Assembly: GCF_902703175.1 (NCBI RefSeq) | Contig: NZ_CACRYJ010000058.1 | Span: forward strand, 142,087 to 206,086 | From: Occultella aeris | GTDB taxonomy: Bacteria > Actinomycetota > Actinomycetes > Actinomycetales > Beutenbergiaceae | Direction of reading: 5' to 3' | Length of the DNA: 64,000 bases | Part shown: positions 44,516 to 57,205 of the stretch, one piece after another | Layout of the letters: the number at the start of each line of letters is the position of its first letter | Numbering within the stretch: position 1 is the stretch's first letter | Notes under the pieces: generated by a model | Database searches by the model: none | The model's input: only the letters and a program-made list of their open reading frames with translations | Told to the model about the DNA's origin: nothing | Program-made: the position numbers and the translations under genes

Positions 44516-44842
44516 CTACTCGCGAGGCATCCGTCGCGCCCTGGCCCCGCGGAGAGAGGTCACGGCGAAGACGACGACCGCCACCAGCGCGCAGCACAAC
44601 AACCCGCCGGCCCCGTAACCGAGCCCGTCCGCGCACACGTGGTCCCCCGAAGGCAGAGCGGGGCCGCACCCCAACCGGAACACGTCCCGGGCCAGCGGGA
44701 GGCCCACGAACGTCAGGAGGAGGCCGGTCAGGATGGCGCCGAGGATCCCAAGCGCCTGCGCCCGGAGCAGGATGTCGAACCACTTCGGCACCACGCCGCC
44801 GGCCGTGCCGCCGCTGTCAGCTTCCGGGCCGACCCGCCGCAT
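44516..44842 (-). CDS. Small two-TM membrane protein
   Basis: 108-residue protein with two hydrophobic segments (ALGILGAILTGLLLTFVGLPL and GYGAGGLLCCALVAVVVFAV) separated by a short loop with two cysteines (RLGCGP, DHVCADG), and a basic C-terminus (RGARARRMPRE). The start at 44842 has AGGAGGTGACGGC upstream, a strong site. It begins 4 bp after the pheA stop, so it is probably co-transcribed with pheA. Function unknown. Confidence 0.7.
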   Translation of the reverse strand: MRRVGPEADSGGTAGGVVPKWFDILLRAQALGILGAILTGLLLTFVGLPLARDVFRLGCGPALPSGDHVCADGLGYGAGGLLCCALVAVVVFAVTSLRGARARRMPRE

Positions 44843-44846
44843 GCCG

Positions 44847-45698
44847 TCACCTCCTGGGCTGATGCTGGCGGTAGTCGTCCGCAGGGTAGACGCCGAGGAT
44901 CTTCACCTCGGTGGTGAAGAACTCCAGTTCCTCCAGGGCGCGCGCCAACCCGATCTCGTCGGGGTGGCCGTCGACCTCCGCGAGGAACTGGGTGGCGGCG
45001 AACTCCCCGCCCACCATGTAGCTCTCCAGCTTCGTCATGTTGACGCCGTTCGTGGCGAAGCCGCCGAGCGCCTTGTAGAGGGCGGCCGGGAGGTTGCGCA
45101 CGTTGAAGATGAAACTCGTCACCACCGGCCCGTTGCCGGCCGACGCCCGGACCAGTTCCGGGGACAGCACCACGAACCGGGTGGTGTTGTGGTCCTCGTC
45201 CTCCACGTCCGTGGCGAGGATCTCCAGCCCGTAGATCTCGGCCGCCAGCGGCGGTGAGATGGCAGCCATGGTGGGATCGGCGGCCTCGGCCACCTCCCGG
45301 GCGGCGCCGGCAGTGTCACCGGCGATCACCGGCGTCAGGTTCAGCGCGCGGATCACGTTGCGGCACTGCCCGAGGGCGTGCACGTGGCTGTGCACCGTCC
45401 GGATCGTGTCAAGGGAGGCCCCGGGGATCGCCATCAGGTTGAACCTGATCCTCAGGAAGTGCTCTGCGATGATGTGCAGCCCGGAGGTGGGCAGGAAGTG
45501 GTGGATGTCCGCGACCCGCCCGGCGAGCGAGTTGTCGATCGGGATCAGCGCGAGGTCGGCGTCGCCGTGCTCGACGGCCGCGAACACGTCCTCGAAGGAC
45601 GCGCACGCCACGGCCTCCCACTCCGGATAGTGCTGCTTGCACACGATGTCCGAGTTGGCGCCCGGCTCGCCCTGATATGCGATACGTCCCTTGCTCAC
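44847..45698 (-). CDS. pheA: Prephenate dehydratase
   Basis: Converts prephenate to phenylpyruvate in phenylalanine synthesis. 283 residues: IAYQGEPGANSDIVCKQHYP at the N-terminus, the PIDNSLAGRVADIHHFL segment, SHVHALGQCRNVI, and the dehydratase signature DEDHNTTRFVVLSP with the essential TRF Thr. A C-terminal ACT domain (SFIFNVRNLPAALYKALGGF, then NMTKLESYM) gives phenylalanine feedback. Monofunctional (no chorismate mutase). It precedes the small membrane-protein gene. Confidence 0.96.
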   Translation of the reverse strand: MSKGRIAYQGEPGANSDIVCKQHYPEWEAVACASFEDVFAAVEHGDADLALIPIDNSLAGRVADIHHFLPTSGLHIIAEHFLRIRFNLMAIPGASLDTIRTVHSHVHALGQCRNVIRALNLTPVIAGDTAGAAREVAEAADPTMAAISPPLAAEIYGLEILATDVEDEDHNTTRFVVLSPELVRASAGNGPVVTSFIFNVRNLPAALYKALGGFATNGVNMTKLESYMVGGEFAATQFLAEVDGHPDEIGLARALEELEFFTTEVKILGVYPADDYRQHQPRR

Positions 45699-45722
45699 GA
45701 CAAGCAGTTTCCCATGCCGCGC

Positions 45723-47420
45723 TCAGCGGTCCGCGCCGGAGCGCTCCAGCTTGCGGTCGCGTTCCTCCTGCTTCTGCTTGTGCATCTGCACCTCACCGGC
45801 GAGTGTCCGCGTCTCCAGCCAGTCCAGCACCCCCGTCCCGGCGTCCCGGAAGATGCGGCCGTACCGGATCCGGCTGAACACGTCGACCATCCGGGTGCGC
45901 AGGTACCCGATCGCGATCCGGCCGAACAGCCACGCCGCGGCGAACCCGTTGGCCACGCCGACCACCGCCGTCGCCACCACGACCCACGGAGACCCACTGA
46001 CCGCCGACCAGACGATCATCGCGGCCGTGGGTGCCAAGCCGACGGCCATCATGACCATGGACGCCCACACGTGGATCGCGATGTTGCCGTTCGCGTCGTT
46101 CGGGCCGACCCGGCGGCGCGGGTCGACGCCCGGCGAGACCCCGACGGCCGAGACCAGGACCGCGGCCCCCGCGGCCGCCCCGATCGCCGCCGGAACCAGC
46201 GCGAGTACGTACGGCGCGGCCCACCACGCACCGCCGAGGACGAGGAACACCACGGAGACCACGACCGCCCGTGGCAGGAAGATCAGCGCCATGGCCCACT
46301 GCCGGCCCCGGACGTCGGCGCGCACCGAGTCCGCCGACTCGCCGACGACGTTCTGCCAGACGGCGGAGCCGTCCTGCCCGTACAGGTTGCAGCCGGCCAG
46401 GCCGAGCATCAGCGCGACGATGACACCCGAGAAAGCCGCCAGGGGCGCCGTGTAGCCGGCGAGCAGCGCGAACAGGCCGATGATGGCCCCGCTCCACAGA
46501 CCGGTGCTGGACTCGAGGGCACGCCACGGGTCGCGGCGCCACTGGCGCATCTCCTTGCCGATCACGGCGCCGGTGGGGGTCGCCGGCAGCAGCCCGCGTC
46601 CGGCCACCAGCCGGACCGACCGTGGCCGGCCCCGGCGCGCCGTGATCCGCTGCGAGCGTGGCACCAGGAGCAGCACGGTCGCGACCACCATGACGGCATC
46701 CAGGGCGGCGAGCGCCACCAGCCAGGCCACTGCGGTGCCGATCCGGCCCGCGGCGCCCGCCTCGATCGCCAGCAGGCCCCAGGATGTCGGCACGGCGTCG
46801 AGAACCGTGGTGATCGGACCGGCGGGCAGCCCCTCACGCAGCAGCACCGGGACCGACTGCACCGCCACCGACACCACGATCCATCCGGTGAACATCATCG
46901 CGAACATGATCCCGAACTGGACCCCGGCGATCTCGATGCCGAGCTTGCTGCGCATCGCCGCGCCCAGGGCGCCGTAGGTGAGCCGGGACAGGGTGATCAC
47001 GAAGATCCAGGTGAGGGCCGCCCCGACGACGGCGAGCACCGCCGTCGCCGGCGAGAGTGCCACCGCGTGCCAGGTGCCGGCGAGCAGCGCCGCGAGCACA
47101 TAGGCGGCCGCGACGCCCACGAACACGCTGACCAGCAGCCCGCGGCCCAGTGCGGCGCGGGTCACGGGCAGCAGCGTGAAGTAGTCCGGCCGGAGCACGC
47201 CCGCGCCGCTCATTATCACCGGCCCGAGCATCGCCCCGACGGCCCACATGGCGAACACGAGCGTCAGCGTCGAGTGGCGCACGCCGTCGTCGGCCGCGAG
47301 CGCCGCGGCCGCCCAGGTCGCGGCGACCAGGAGCGCGCCCACCACCCAGCCCGCCTTGCGCATCCCCGCGGAGGAGTTGCGCAGCATCGCGAACTTGAGC
47401 GAGATCAGCCCCCGATCCAT
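45723..47420 (-). CDS. ABC exporter integral membrane subunit (large)
   Basis: 565-residue polytopic protein with about 12 hydrophobic segments, the permease for the ATPase gene immediately upstream, which it overlaps by 16 bp. Recognisable parts are VVGALLVAATWAAAALA, FAMWAVGAMLGPVIMSG, LTWIFVITLSRLTYGALGAA and a basic C-terminal tail (KQKQEERDRKLERSG). It resembles the fused permeases of ABC-2-like exporters in actinobacteria; no substrate can be assigned. The pair is divergent from a two-component system, which may regulate it. Confidence 0.82.
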   Translation of the reverse strand: MDRGLISLKFAMLRNSSAGMRKAGWVVGALLVAATWAAAALAADDGVRHSTLTLVFAMWAVGAMLGPVIMSGAGVLRPDYFTLLPVTRAALGRGLLVSVFVGVAAAYVLAALLAGTWHAVALSPATAVLAVVGAALTWIFVITLSRLTYGALGAAMRSKLGIEIAGVQFGIMFAMMFTGWIVVSVAVQSVPVLLREGLPAGPITTVLDAVPTSWGLLAIEAGAAGRIGTAVAWLVALAALDAVMVVATVLLLVPRSQRITARRGRPRSVRLVAGRGLLPATPTGAVIGKEMRQWRRDPWRALESSTGLWSGAIIGLFALLAGYTAPLAAFSGVIVALMLGLAGCNLYGQDGSAVWQNVVGESADSVRADVRGRQWAMALIFLPRAVVVSVVFLVLGGAWWAAPYVLALVPAAIGAAAGAAVLVSAVGVSPGVDPRRRVGPNDANGNIAIHVWASMVMMAVGLAPTAAMIVWSAVSGSPWVVVATAVVGVANGFAAAWLFGRIAIGYLRTRMVDVFSRIRYGRIFRDAGTGVLDWLETRTLAGEVQMHKQKQEERDRKLERSGADR

Positions 47421-48190
47421 GCCAGCTCCTCCTCGTCCGGCTCCGGTGCGCCGACAAGTTCGACGAACCGGTCCTCGAGCGTCGAACCGGCGCGCACCTG
47501 GTCCAGGGTGCCCTCGACGGCGACCCGGCCGTCGGCCACGATCGCGACCCGGTCGCAGAGCTGCTCGACCAGTGCCATCACATGGCTGGAGATGATCACC
47601 GACCCGCCGGTCTGGGTGAACCGTCGCAGGATCCGGGTCAGCACCCGGGCGCTGACCGGATCCACGGCCTCGTACGGCTCATCCAGCACCAGCACCCTCG
47701 GAGTGTGCAGCAGCGCCGTCGCCAGGCCGATCTTCTTGCGCATCCCGGTGGAGTACTCCCCCACCAACGTGCCGAGCTGCTCGGCCTCACCGAGTTCCAG
47801 GATACGCAGCAGTTCCTGCGCCCGGGCGGCGACGACATCGCGCGGCATCCCGCGGAACCGCCCCCAGTAGGTGAGCAGCTCACCGCCGGTGAGCCGCTCC
47901 GGAAGCGCGAGACCGTCGGGCAGCACGCCCAGCCGTCGCTTCGCCTCCACCGGGTCCGACCACACGTCCACGCCCTGGACCAGGGCCTGCCCTGCCGACG
48001 GGCGCAACAACCCGACCGCCATCGACAGGGCGGTGGTCTTGCCTGCCCCGTTCGGGCCCACCATCCCGAAGAAGGATCCGGCCGGCACCGCCAGGTCCAC
48101 ATCGTCCACGGCGACCTTCTCGCCGAACTCCCGTCGCAGGCCGCGCAGTTCCAGCGCCGGCACGTCCGGCGCGTCAGGTGTCGAAGTCAT
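47405..48190 (-). CDS. ABC exporter ATP-binding protein
   Basis: 261-residue ATPase. Walker A is GMVGPNGAGKTTALSMAVG, the signature region GEYSTGMRKKIGLATALL (LSGG replaced by YSTGM, common in this group), Walker B VLVLDEPYEAVDPVS, and ISSHVMALVEQLCDR carries the switch His. ATG at 48190. Its stop lies inside the permease start region. The 122-bp gap to the histidine kinase gene on the other strand holds both promoters. Confidence 0.92.
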   Translation of the reverse strand: MTSTPDAPDVPALELRGLRREFGEKVAVDDVDLAVPAGSFFGMVGPNGAGKTTALSMAVGLLRPSAGQALVQGVDVWSDPVEAKRRLGVLPDGLALPERLTGGELLTYWGRFRGMPRDVVAARAQELLRILELGEAEQLGTLVGEYSTGMRKKIGLATALLHTPRVLVLDEPYEAVDPVSARVLTRILRRFTQTGGSVIISSHVMALVEQLCDRVAIVADGRVAVEGTLDQVRAGSTLEDRFVELVGAPEPDEEELAWIGG

Positions 48191-48312
48191 GGTCCGAGCA
48201 CACACCGGCCGGCCCGGCCCTGTCTTCGGCCGACCGGCCAGAGCTGGGTGCCTTTCGGCCAGGGCCGCGGCGGGATCCCACCGCTGGCTGGACGCGTTCG
48301 TAGGATCTGACC

Positions 48313-49521
48313 ATGCCCCCAGCACAGTCGACGACGCCCACCTGGCGCCGTCTGGCCGCCCGGCTCTCCCCGGCCGCCGGACGCAGCACCGGGGATCTGG
48401 TGGCCGACAGCGCGCTGTTCGTGGTCGCACTCGCGTCGTGGGGCTACAACGGGATACCCGGGGTGCATCCACAGATCGAAGGCTGGTGGTGGCCGGTCGA
48501 CTGGGTCCTCGGAGCGGTCGCCTGCGTGCTGTTGTGGTGGACCCGCCGCTTCCCACTCGTCGTCGGCGCCATCATGATCATCCCCGGCGCGCTCGCGATC
48601 ACGGCCGGCTTCCCGGTGCTCGCCTCGGTCTACCGGATGGGACTGTTCGGGCGGCGCTGGCCGGCTCTCGCCCTGACGGGAGCGCACATCGCGACGGCCC
48701 TGCCGTATCACGCGGTAGTGCCCATCCCCGGTCTGCCATGGGCGGTGTGGATCATCATGATCCCGTTGCTGTACCTGCTGTGCCTGTGCCTCGGGCTGCT
48801 GAGGCGCTCCCGGCGGGAGGTCATCGCCGGGCTGCGCGAGAACGTGGACCGGGAGCGCGAGCGGTACGAGGAACGGCTCGCGAACGCACGGCGCGATGAA
48901 CGCGAACGCATCGCGCGGGAGATGCATGACGTCCTCGCCCACCGGCTGTCGCTCCTGTCCGTGCATGCCGGCGCCCTCGAGTACCGCGCGACGTCCCCGA
49001 CGCCTCCGGACCTCGCCGAGATCCGGGCAGCAACCGGCATCATCCGGAGCAACGCCGCGGCCGCGGTGGAGGACCTGCGCGAGCTGCTCGGTCTCCTGCG
49101 CAGCGACGACGCGCTGACCACGGCGGTGCCTCAGCCCCACCTCGCCGACCTCGAACAGCTGATCACCGAGGCCACCGCCGTCGGCCAGCAGGTCGACTAC
49201 GTCAGCGATGCCCGCCCGGCGGCGATCCGGGACAGTTCCCAGCGCACCCTGTACCGCATCGTCCAGGAGGCGCTCACCAACGCACGCAAGCACGCGCCGC
49301 ACGCCCCGGTCACCGTTCGGATCCGGCAGACCGATCGGACCGTCGAGGTGACGGTGGCGAACGCGGTACCGCCCGGCGTGACCGGATTGGACCTGCCGCC
49401 GCCCGGCAACGGGCTGACCGGTCTGGACGAACGGGTCCGCATCGACGACGGTTGCTTCGAGGCGAACATCGAGGACGGGACCTTCCGCCTGTGGGCGCAA
49501 CTACCGCTGGAGGCGCGATGA
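48313..49521 (+). CDS. Two-component sensor histidine kinase (HisKA_3 type)
   Basis: 402-residue membrane kinase. About four or five N-terminal membrane segments (LVADSALFVVALASWGYNG, WVLGAVACVLLWW, LVVGAIMIIPGALAITAGF, WIIMIPLLYLLCLCLGLL) are followed by the DHp helix ERIAREMHDVLAHRLSLLSV with H205 as phosphoacceptor, and an HATPase_c domain (LYRIVQEALTNARKHA and NGLTGLDERV). It overlaps its response regulator by 4 bp. The divergent ABC exporter may be the target. Confidence 0.93.
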   Translation: MPPAQSTTPTWRRLAARLSPAAGRSTGDLVADSALFVVALASWGYNGIPGVHPQIEGWWWPVDWVLGAVACVLLWWTRRFPLVVGAIMIIPGALAITAGFPVLASVYRMGLFGRRWPALALTGAHIATALPYHAVVPIPGLPWAVWIIMIPLLYLLCLCLGLLRRSRREVIAGLRENVDRERERYEERLANARRDERERIAREMHDVLAHRLSLLSVHAGALEYRATSPTPPDLAEIRAATGIIRSNAAAAVEDLRELLGLLRSDDALTTAVPQPHLADLEQLITEATAVGQQVDYVSDARPAAIRDSSQRTLYRIVQEALTNARKHAPHAPVTVRIRQTDRTVEVTVANAVPPGVTGLDLPPPGNGLTGLDERVRIDDGCFEANIEDGTFRLWAQLPLEAR

Positions 49522-50207
49522 CGATCCGGGTACTGCTCGTCGATGACGACCCGCTCGTGGTCGCCGGGCTACGGCTGATGCTGCGTGGCAGCCCGTCGAT
49601 CGACGTCGTGGGCGAGGCCGCGGACGGCGACGAACTCACCGAGGCCGTCGCGCAGCACCGTCCCGATGTGGTCCTGCTGGACGTGCGGATGCCACGGTTG
49701 GACGGAGTTCGCGCGCTGCGGGACCTGCGGGCGCTGGATCCCGATCCACCCGCCGTCATCGTGCTGACCACGTTCCACACCGACTCGGTGGTCCTGGATG
49801 CGATGCGTTCGGGGGCCACGGGGTTCCTGCTCAAGCACACCGCCCCGGAACAGATCGTGACGGCCATCCACGCCGCGGCCGCGGGAGACGCCACGATCTC
49901 ACCGGCGGTGCTCGGCCAGCTGGTTCAGCACGCGACGACCCGGACGGACCCGAAGCCTCTTCCCGACCCGTTGAGCGGTCTCACCGAACGGGAACGCGAG
50001 GTGGCCCTGGCGGTCGCCGACGGACTGTCGAACGGCGACATCGCCGAGCGGCTCTACCTCTCGGTCGGCAGCGTCAAGGCCCACATCTCGAGCGCGTTGG
50101 CGCGGCTCGAGCTGGACAACCGGGTGCAGTTGGCGATCGCCGCGCACGAGGCGCGTCAGCGCGGCGCGGGGCACGACGGAGGTGACCGACCCGGGCTCAC
50201 ACACTGA
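49518..50207 (+). CDS. Response regulator, NarL/LuxR family
   Basis: 229-residue regulator. The receiver domain has the acidic pocket LVDDDPL and phosphoacceptor D55 (VVLLDVRMP), with T/S and K in VLTTFHT and GFLLKHTAP. The C-terminal LuxR-type HTH is GLTEREREVALAVADGLSNG with SVGSVKAHISSALARLELDN. The ATG shares the kinase stop (ATGA). It ends at a palindrome shared with the mmsA stop. Confidence 0.95.
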   Translation: MTIRVLLVDDDPLVVAGLRLMLRGSPSIDVVGEAADGDELTEAVAQHRPDVVLLDVRMPRLDGVRALRDLRALDPDPPAVIVLTTFHTDSVVLDAMRSGATGFLLKHTAPEQIVTAIHAAAAGDATISPAVLGQLVQHATTRTDPKPLPDPLSGLTEREREVALAVADGLSNGDIAERLYLSVGSVKAHISSALARLELDNRVQLAIAAHEARQRGAGHDGGDRPGLTH

Positions 50208-50244
50208 CGGGACGGCGACGTCGTCGCGAGTCCCGACCGAGACG

Positions 50245-50250
<6 letters not shown>
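50202..50250. terminator. Bidirectional hairpin between the response regulator and mmsA
   Basis: Inverted repeat CACTGACG (50202-50209) and CGTCAGTG (50243-50250), spanning both stop codons of two convergent genes, with an additional internal GGGAC/GTCCC pairing possible. It fits a bidirectional terminator. Confidence 0.55.
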
Positions 50251-51756
<1,506 letters not shown>

Positions 51757-51900
51757 GGGGTCCTCCTCGTTGGGGTACCCCCAGTTCTACCTCCGCACGC
51801 GCACCACGTCACCCCCTTGACGTGGTCGTTCTGGGCCGGTGCTCGCCCTGCACCGACGTCGCGCGAGCGGCCGGCACCGTCGGCGTGGTACTGAGTCCCT

Positions 51901-52323
51901 ATGACGGCGCTGAGTCCACAGGAGTGCAGGAGTCGACTTGACGCGGTACCGCACGCGTATCTCGCCACGGCGGACGCGGTCGGCGTACCCCACCTCGTGC
52001 CGGTGGTGCACGCTCTCGTGGGCGACGCCGTCGTGCATGCCGTGGACCACAAGCCCAAGCGCTCCCGTGCGCTGCGCAGGCTCGCGAACATCGCGGCCAA
52101 CCCGAGAGTTGGCTTCCTCGCCGATCACTACGAGGCGGACTGGAGCCGGCTCTGGTGGGTGCGCGCGGATGCGCAGGCGCGCGTGGTCACGTCAGGACCG
52201 GAGTTCGACGCCGCCATCGAGGCGCTCGTGGCCCGCCACCCGCAGTACGCGGCTCGCCCGCCCGCCGGACCGGCGGTGATCGCGGAAGTCACCCGCTGGT
52301 CCGGCTGGGTCGCGACTGCCTGA
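51901..52323 (+). CDS. PPOX-class F420-dependent oxidoreductase (TIGR03668-like)
   Basis: 140-residue split-barrel flavin/F420 protein. ECRSRLDAVPHAYLATADA at the N-terminus, VPHLVPVVHALVGDAVVHAVD, RLANIAANPRVGFLADHYEADW and WWVRADAQARVV match the TIGR03668 group in actinobacteria. These use F420 or flavin; substrates are mostly unknown. It is divergent from mmsA with a 144-bp gap and has no obvious partner. Confidence 0.85.
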   Translation: MTALSPQECRSRLDAVPHAYLATADAVGVPHLVPVVHALVGDAVVHAVDHKPKRSRALRRLANIAANPRVGFLADHYEADWSRLWWVRADAQARVVTSGPEFDAAIEALVARHPQYAARPPAGPAVIAEVTRWSGWVATA

Positions 52324-52368
52324 CCACCCACGGCCGACGCCACGGACGAGCCGCGTTCGAAGAGTGGC

Positions 52369-53184
52369 TCACGTCGCCCCCTCCGGGAGCAATGGTGCCG
52401 CCCAGACACGCAGGTGTTCGAGGGCCAGCGCGAGCGGCGGCAGCCCAGGGTGCCAGGTGCGCTCCCACTCGAGGCTGACGGGCCCGTCGTAACCGATCCC
52501 GTCGAGGGCGTCGCCGAGCTCCTGGACGGGGAACCGACCGGTCCCCAGTTCCACCGGTCGTGGATCGGCCCGGTCGGCGACATCCTTGACCTGCACGTGA
52601 GTGAGCCAGGGGCGCAACAGGGCCGCACTTCGAGCCGGATCCTCCCCTGCCGACCAGGTGTGCGCGGTGTCCCAGATGACGCCCACCCGGTCAGCGATCG
52701 ACTGGGGCAGCCGATCCAGCAGGGCCGGCACCGAGGCTCCGGTCGAGTGGGAGTCGTGCGTCTCGATGAGCACCCGCGGACCGGTGGCGGCGCTGCCCAG
52801 CACACGTCCGAGCCGCTCGACGGCGAAACGGTCACCGTCGGCTGCCGACGCTTGCTCGGGGCGCTTCACGAACACGCGAACGCCTGCTGCACCGACGGCG
52901 TCGGCGAGGTCGAGGAGATGGCCGAGATCGCCGTCGACCGCGATCGGGTCCTGCACGGAGGCCAGGGCGACGTAGGAGTTCAGCGCCAGCACCGTCAGTC
53001 CTGCGGCCCGGAGCCGCTCGCCCAGCGCCCGCGCCGTTGCCGTGCCGGAGCCGAGCGTGAGGACCTCGCCCGGCGCCACCCGAAGCTCGAGGCCGACCGC
53101 GCCGGCGATGCCCGCACGCGAGATCACCGTCGAGACGTCCATCCCTGGTTCACCCAGGGTCGAGTACGCCAGGATCCGGTTCAT
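52369..53184 (-). CDS. Sugar phosphate isomerase/epimerase family TIM-barrel protein
   Basis: 271-residue xylose-isomerase-like (AP endonuclease 2) TIM barrel. MNRILAYSTLGEPGMDVSTV at the start; metal-binding residues appear in VLIETHDSHST, VIWDTAHTW, LTHVQVKDV and SLEWERTWHPG. Substrate unknown. Its start overlaps the stop of the upstream dehydrogenase by 4 bp (ATGA), so the two work in one small pathway, possibly sugar or sugar-acid metabolism. Confidence 0.88.
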   Translation of the reverse strand: MNRILAYSTLGEPGMDVSTVISRAGIAGAVGLELRVAPGEVLTLGSGTATARALGERLRAAGLTVLALNSYVALASVQDPIAVDGDLGHLLDLADAVGAAGVRVFVKRPEQASAADGDRFAVERLGRVLGSAATGPRVLIETHDSHSTGASVPALLDRLPQSIADRVGVIWDTAHTWSAGEDPARSAALLRPWLTHVQVKDVADRADPRPVELGTGRFPVQELGDALDGIGYDGPVSLEWERTWHPGLPPLALALEHLRVWAAPLLPEGAT

Positions 53185-54164
53185 GCGAGGCGGTCATACG
53201 TCAGGTCCGTGACCTCGAAGGCCAGCGGCGCACCCGCCACGAACCGGTCGATCTCGTCGACCACCACATCGCCCTGCATCGCCCGCGAATGGGTCGTCAC
53301 GGCGCCGATGTGTGGCGTCAGCAGGACGTTCGGCAACGTCCACAAGGGGTCGTCGGCCGGCAACGGCTCCACGTCATAGACATCGAGCGCCGCACTCAGT
53401 CGACCGCTGCGCAACTCCGAGAGCAGCGCCCCGCTGTCCAGGACCGCCGACCGGGCCGTGTTGACGAGGATGCCGCCGTCCGGGATCAGCGCGAGCCGCC
53501 GCGCCGTCAGCATCCCGCGGGTCTCGTCGGTGACCGGAGCGTGCAGGGCAACGACCGCACAGGACCGGAGCAACTCGTCGAGGTCACAGAGCTGAACGCC
53601 CATCGCCTCGGCCTCCCGGCGAGTGAGGTAGGGGTCGGTGACGACCACCTCGGCGCCCATCCCGGTCAGGCGCTCGATGTAGGCGCGGCCGACCCTGCTC
53701 GCTCCGATCACGCCGATCCGGGTGCCCGCGATCGTGCGGCCAAGGCCGAATCCCGACGCGCCGGCCCAGTCGCCCCGTTGCATGTGTCGATCGACCTGGG
53801 CGAGGTTCCGCATCAGGGACAGCGTCAGGTACAGGGCCAGCTCGGCGACCGAGACGGCCATCCCCGAGGCCGCCTGGCTGACCCGGACACCGTCCGTCAC
53901 CAGCGCCCTGGGAACGACCTTGCGGATCGTCCCCGCACTGTGCGCGATCATCCGAAGACGATCCTCCGGCAGCAACCGGTCCGGGAACCGCGCGGAGCCC
54001 CACCCGGTGACGACGATGTCGTACTCCAGGCGCTGCTCGGCCGCCACCCTGAGATCGGGTGCGAACACGTCGCCGAGCTCGGCCAGCCTCGCCATCCGCG
54101 CCGGACCGAACAGGTCACGCCGCAGGTCCGGCAACAGGTCGATCAGGATGGTCGGGTTGGTCAA
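53181..54164 (-). CDS. D-isomer-specific 2-hydroxyacid dehydrogenase
   Basis: 327-residue NAD-dependent dehydrogenase. NAD-binding motif IGVIGASRVGRAYIERL (Ser in place of the second Gly of GxGxxG), catalytic Arg in ILVNTARSAVLDS, and His in LTPHIGAVTTHS. The start is uncertain: a TTG at 54164 behind GGGGGAATC (LTNPTILIDLLPDLRRDLF) fits the family; a GTG about 51 bp upstream is possible. It is translationally coupled to the sugar isomerase gene downstream. Confidence 0.9.
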   Translation of the reverse strand: MTNPTILIDLLPDLRRDLFGPARMARLAELGDVFAPDLRVAAEQRLEYDIVVTGWGSARFPDRLLPEDRLRMIAHSAGTIRKVVPRALVTDGVRVSQAASGMAVSVAELALYLTLSLMRNLAQVDRHMQRGDWAGASGFGLGRTIAGTRIGVIGASRVGRAYIERLTGMGAEVVVTDPYLTRREAEAMGVQLCDLDELLRSCAVVALHAPVTDETRGMLTARRLALIPDGGILVNTARSAVLDSGALLSELRSGRLSAALDVYDVEPLPADDPLWTLPNVLLTPHIGAVTTHSRAMQGDVVVDEIDRFVAGAPLAFEVTDLTYDRLA

Positions 54165-54249
54165 GATTCCCCCTGCGGTCCGTGAAGGTGTCGTGTCACA
54201 GGAGGGCGTCGTCACCCGTCCCGAGGCGCCTGTTCGAGGCCGCGAGTGG

Positions 54250-54678
54250 TCAGCGACCTGGGAACCAGAGCCCGATCTCACGCTCGGCGGACTCCACGGA
54301 GTCGGAGCCGTGCACCAGGTTCTGCTGCACCTTCAGACCCCAGTCGCGACCGAGGTCGCCGCGGATGGTGCCCGGCAGCGCCGCGGTGGGGTCGGTCGCT
54401 CCGGCGAGCGCGCGGAAGCCCTCGATCACGCGGTTACCCTCGGCGATCGCGGCGAGCGCCGGGCCTGAGCCCATGAACTCCACGAGCGGGGCGTAGAACG
54501 GCTTGCCCTCGTGCTCGGCGTAGTGGGCGGCCAGGAGGTCGTCGGCGGCGGTCCGGAGTTCGACGGAGGTGAGGGTGTACCCCTTCGCCTCCACCCGCCG
54601 GAGGATCTCGCCGACGAGACCGCGCCGGACGCCGTCGGGCTTGATCAGGATGAGGGTGCGCTCGGTGCTGGTCGTCAT
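54250..54678 (-). CDS. ndk: Nucleoside-diphosphate kinase
   Basis: 142-residue NDP kinase, which balances NTP and dNTP pools. [20 protein letters not shown] at the N-terminus, catalytic H123 in [16 protein letters not shown], and the C-terminal FPGR are all standard. The start at 54678 (MTTSTERTL) is internal to a longer open frame. It follows the DUF4233 gene by 19 bp. Confidence 0.97.
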   Translation of the reverse strand: MTTSTERTLILIKPDGVRRGLVGEILRRVEAKGYTLTSVELRTAADDLLAAHYAEHEGKPFYAPLVEFMGSGPALAAIAEGNRVIEGFRALAGATDPTAALPGTIRGDLGRDWGLKVQQNLVHGSDSVESAEREIGLWFPGR

Positions 54679-54697
54679 GGCACTCACAGTAGTGGCG

Positions 54698-55186
54698 TCA
54701 GGATGCCGCGGCGGCACGCTCGGCACGCAGCCGCTCGAGGCGTTCGGCGTCGATCTTCCCGCCGAGCCACACTCCCGTGACCCAGATGGCGGCGAACACG
54801 ATGCCGATCACGAGCATCATCGGGACCAGGATGCCGCTGAGCAGGAGCAGCGCCTGGACCACGTACCCGGCCACCAGCCCGATCGGGTACTTCTGCAGGT
54901 AGGCCGCCACGATGCACACGAGCATTCCGGCGCCACCGACGGCCCAGGCCACCCCCGGCTCGGAGAGCTGCAGCCCGAACGCCACGAGGGTGGCGAAGAA
55001 GACCACGAACACCTCGAGGGTCAGCACGGTCAGGCAGAAGATCAGCCGTGCCGAACGCTGCGGTCGCCGAGCGGGTGGCGGGGCGGTGCCGGATCCGGTG
55101 GCCGGGGGCGCTTCGCGGACACCGTCGACGGCGGACGCGGCCTGGTCGTCGGGGCTCGGCACGTGGGCGGCGGGCGTGGTCACCAC
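54698..55186 (-). CDS. DUF4233 domain membrane protein
   Basis: 162-residue actinobacterial membrane protein of unknown function with about four hydrophobic segments ([40 protein letters not shown] and two more). The N-terminus is Pro/Ala-rich and cytoplasmic. In many actinobacteria this gene lies between folC and ndk; here ndk follows but folC is missing. GTG start at 55186, with a second GTG one codon later. Confidence 0.88.
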   Translation of the reverse strand: MVTTPAAHVPSPDDQAASAVDGVREAPPATGSGTAPPPARRPQRSARLIFCLTVLTLEVFVVFFATLVAFGLQLSEPGVAWAVGGAGMLVCIVAAYLQKYPIGLVAGYVVQALLLLSGILVPMMLVIGIVFAAIWVTGVWLGGKIDAERLERLRAERAAAAS

Positions 55187-55202
55187 CCCAGGCTAGTCCG
55201 GC

Positions 55203-57038
<1,836 letters not shown>

Positions 57039-57205
57039 TCAATAGTGCGCGATGCCGACGGCCGGCGGGTCGTCCGACATGGGGAATTGTGTCCCTGCCG
57101 GGTCAGACCAAGGGTGGACGACCGGCGGTATCGGCGTCGGTACAAGGGAGCGGCGGCTGTGGCGTTCGCCACATCCGCCCGTCACCTCCGGCCCACCTCC
57201 CCGGC

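Noticed and set aside
45378..47870. 830-residue plus-strand open frame opposite pheA and the ABC exporter
   Set aside because: Antisense to recognised genes; low-complexity His/Arg/Asp-rich translation with no family resemblance.
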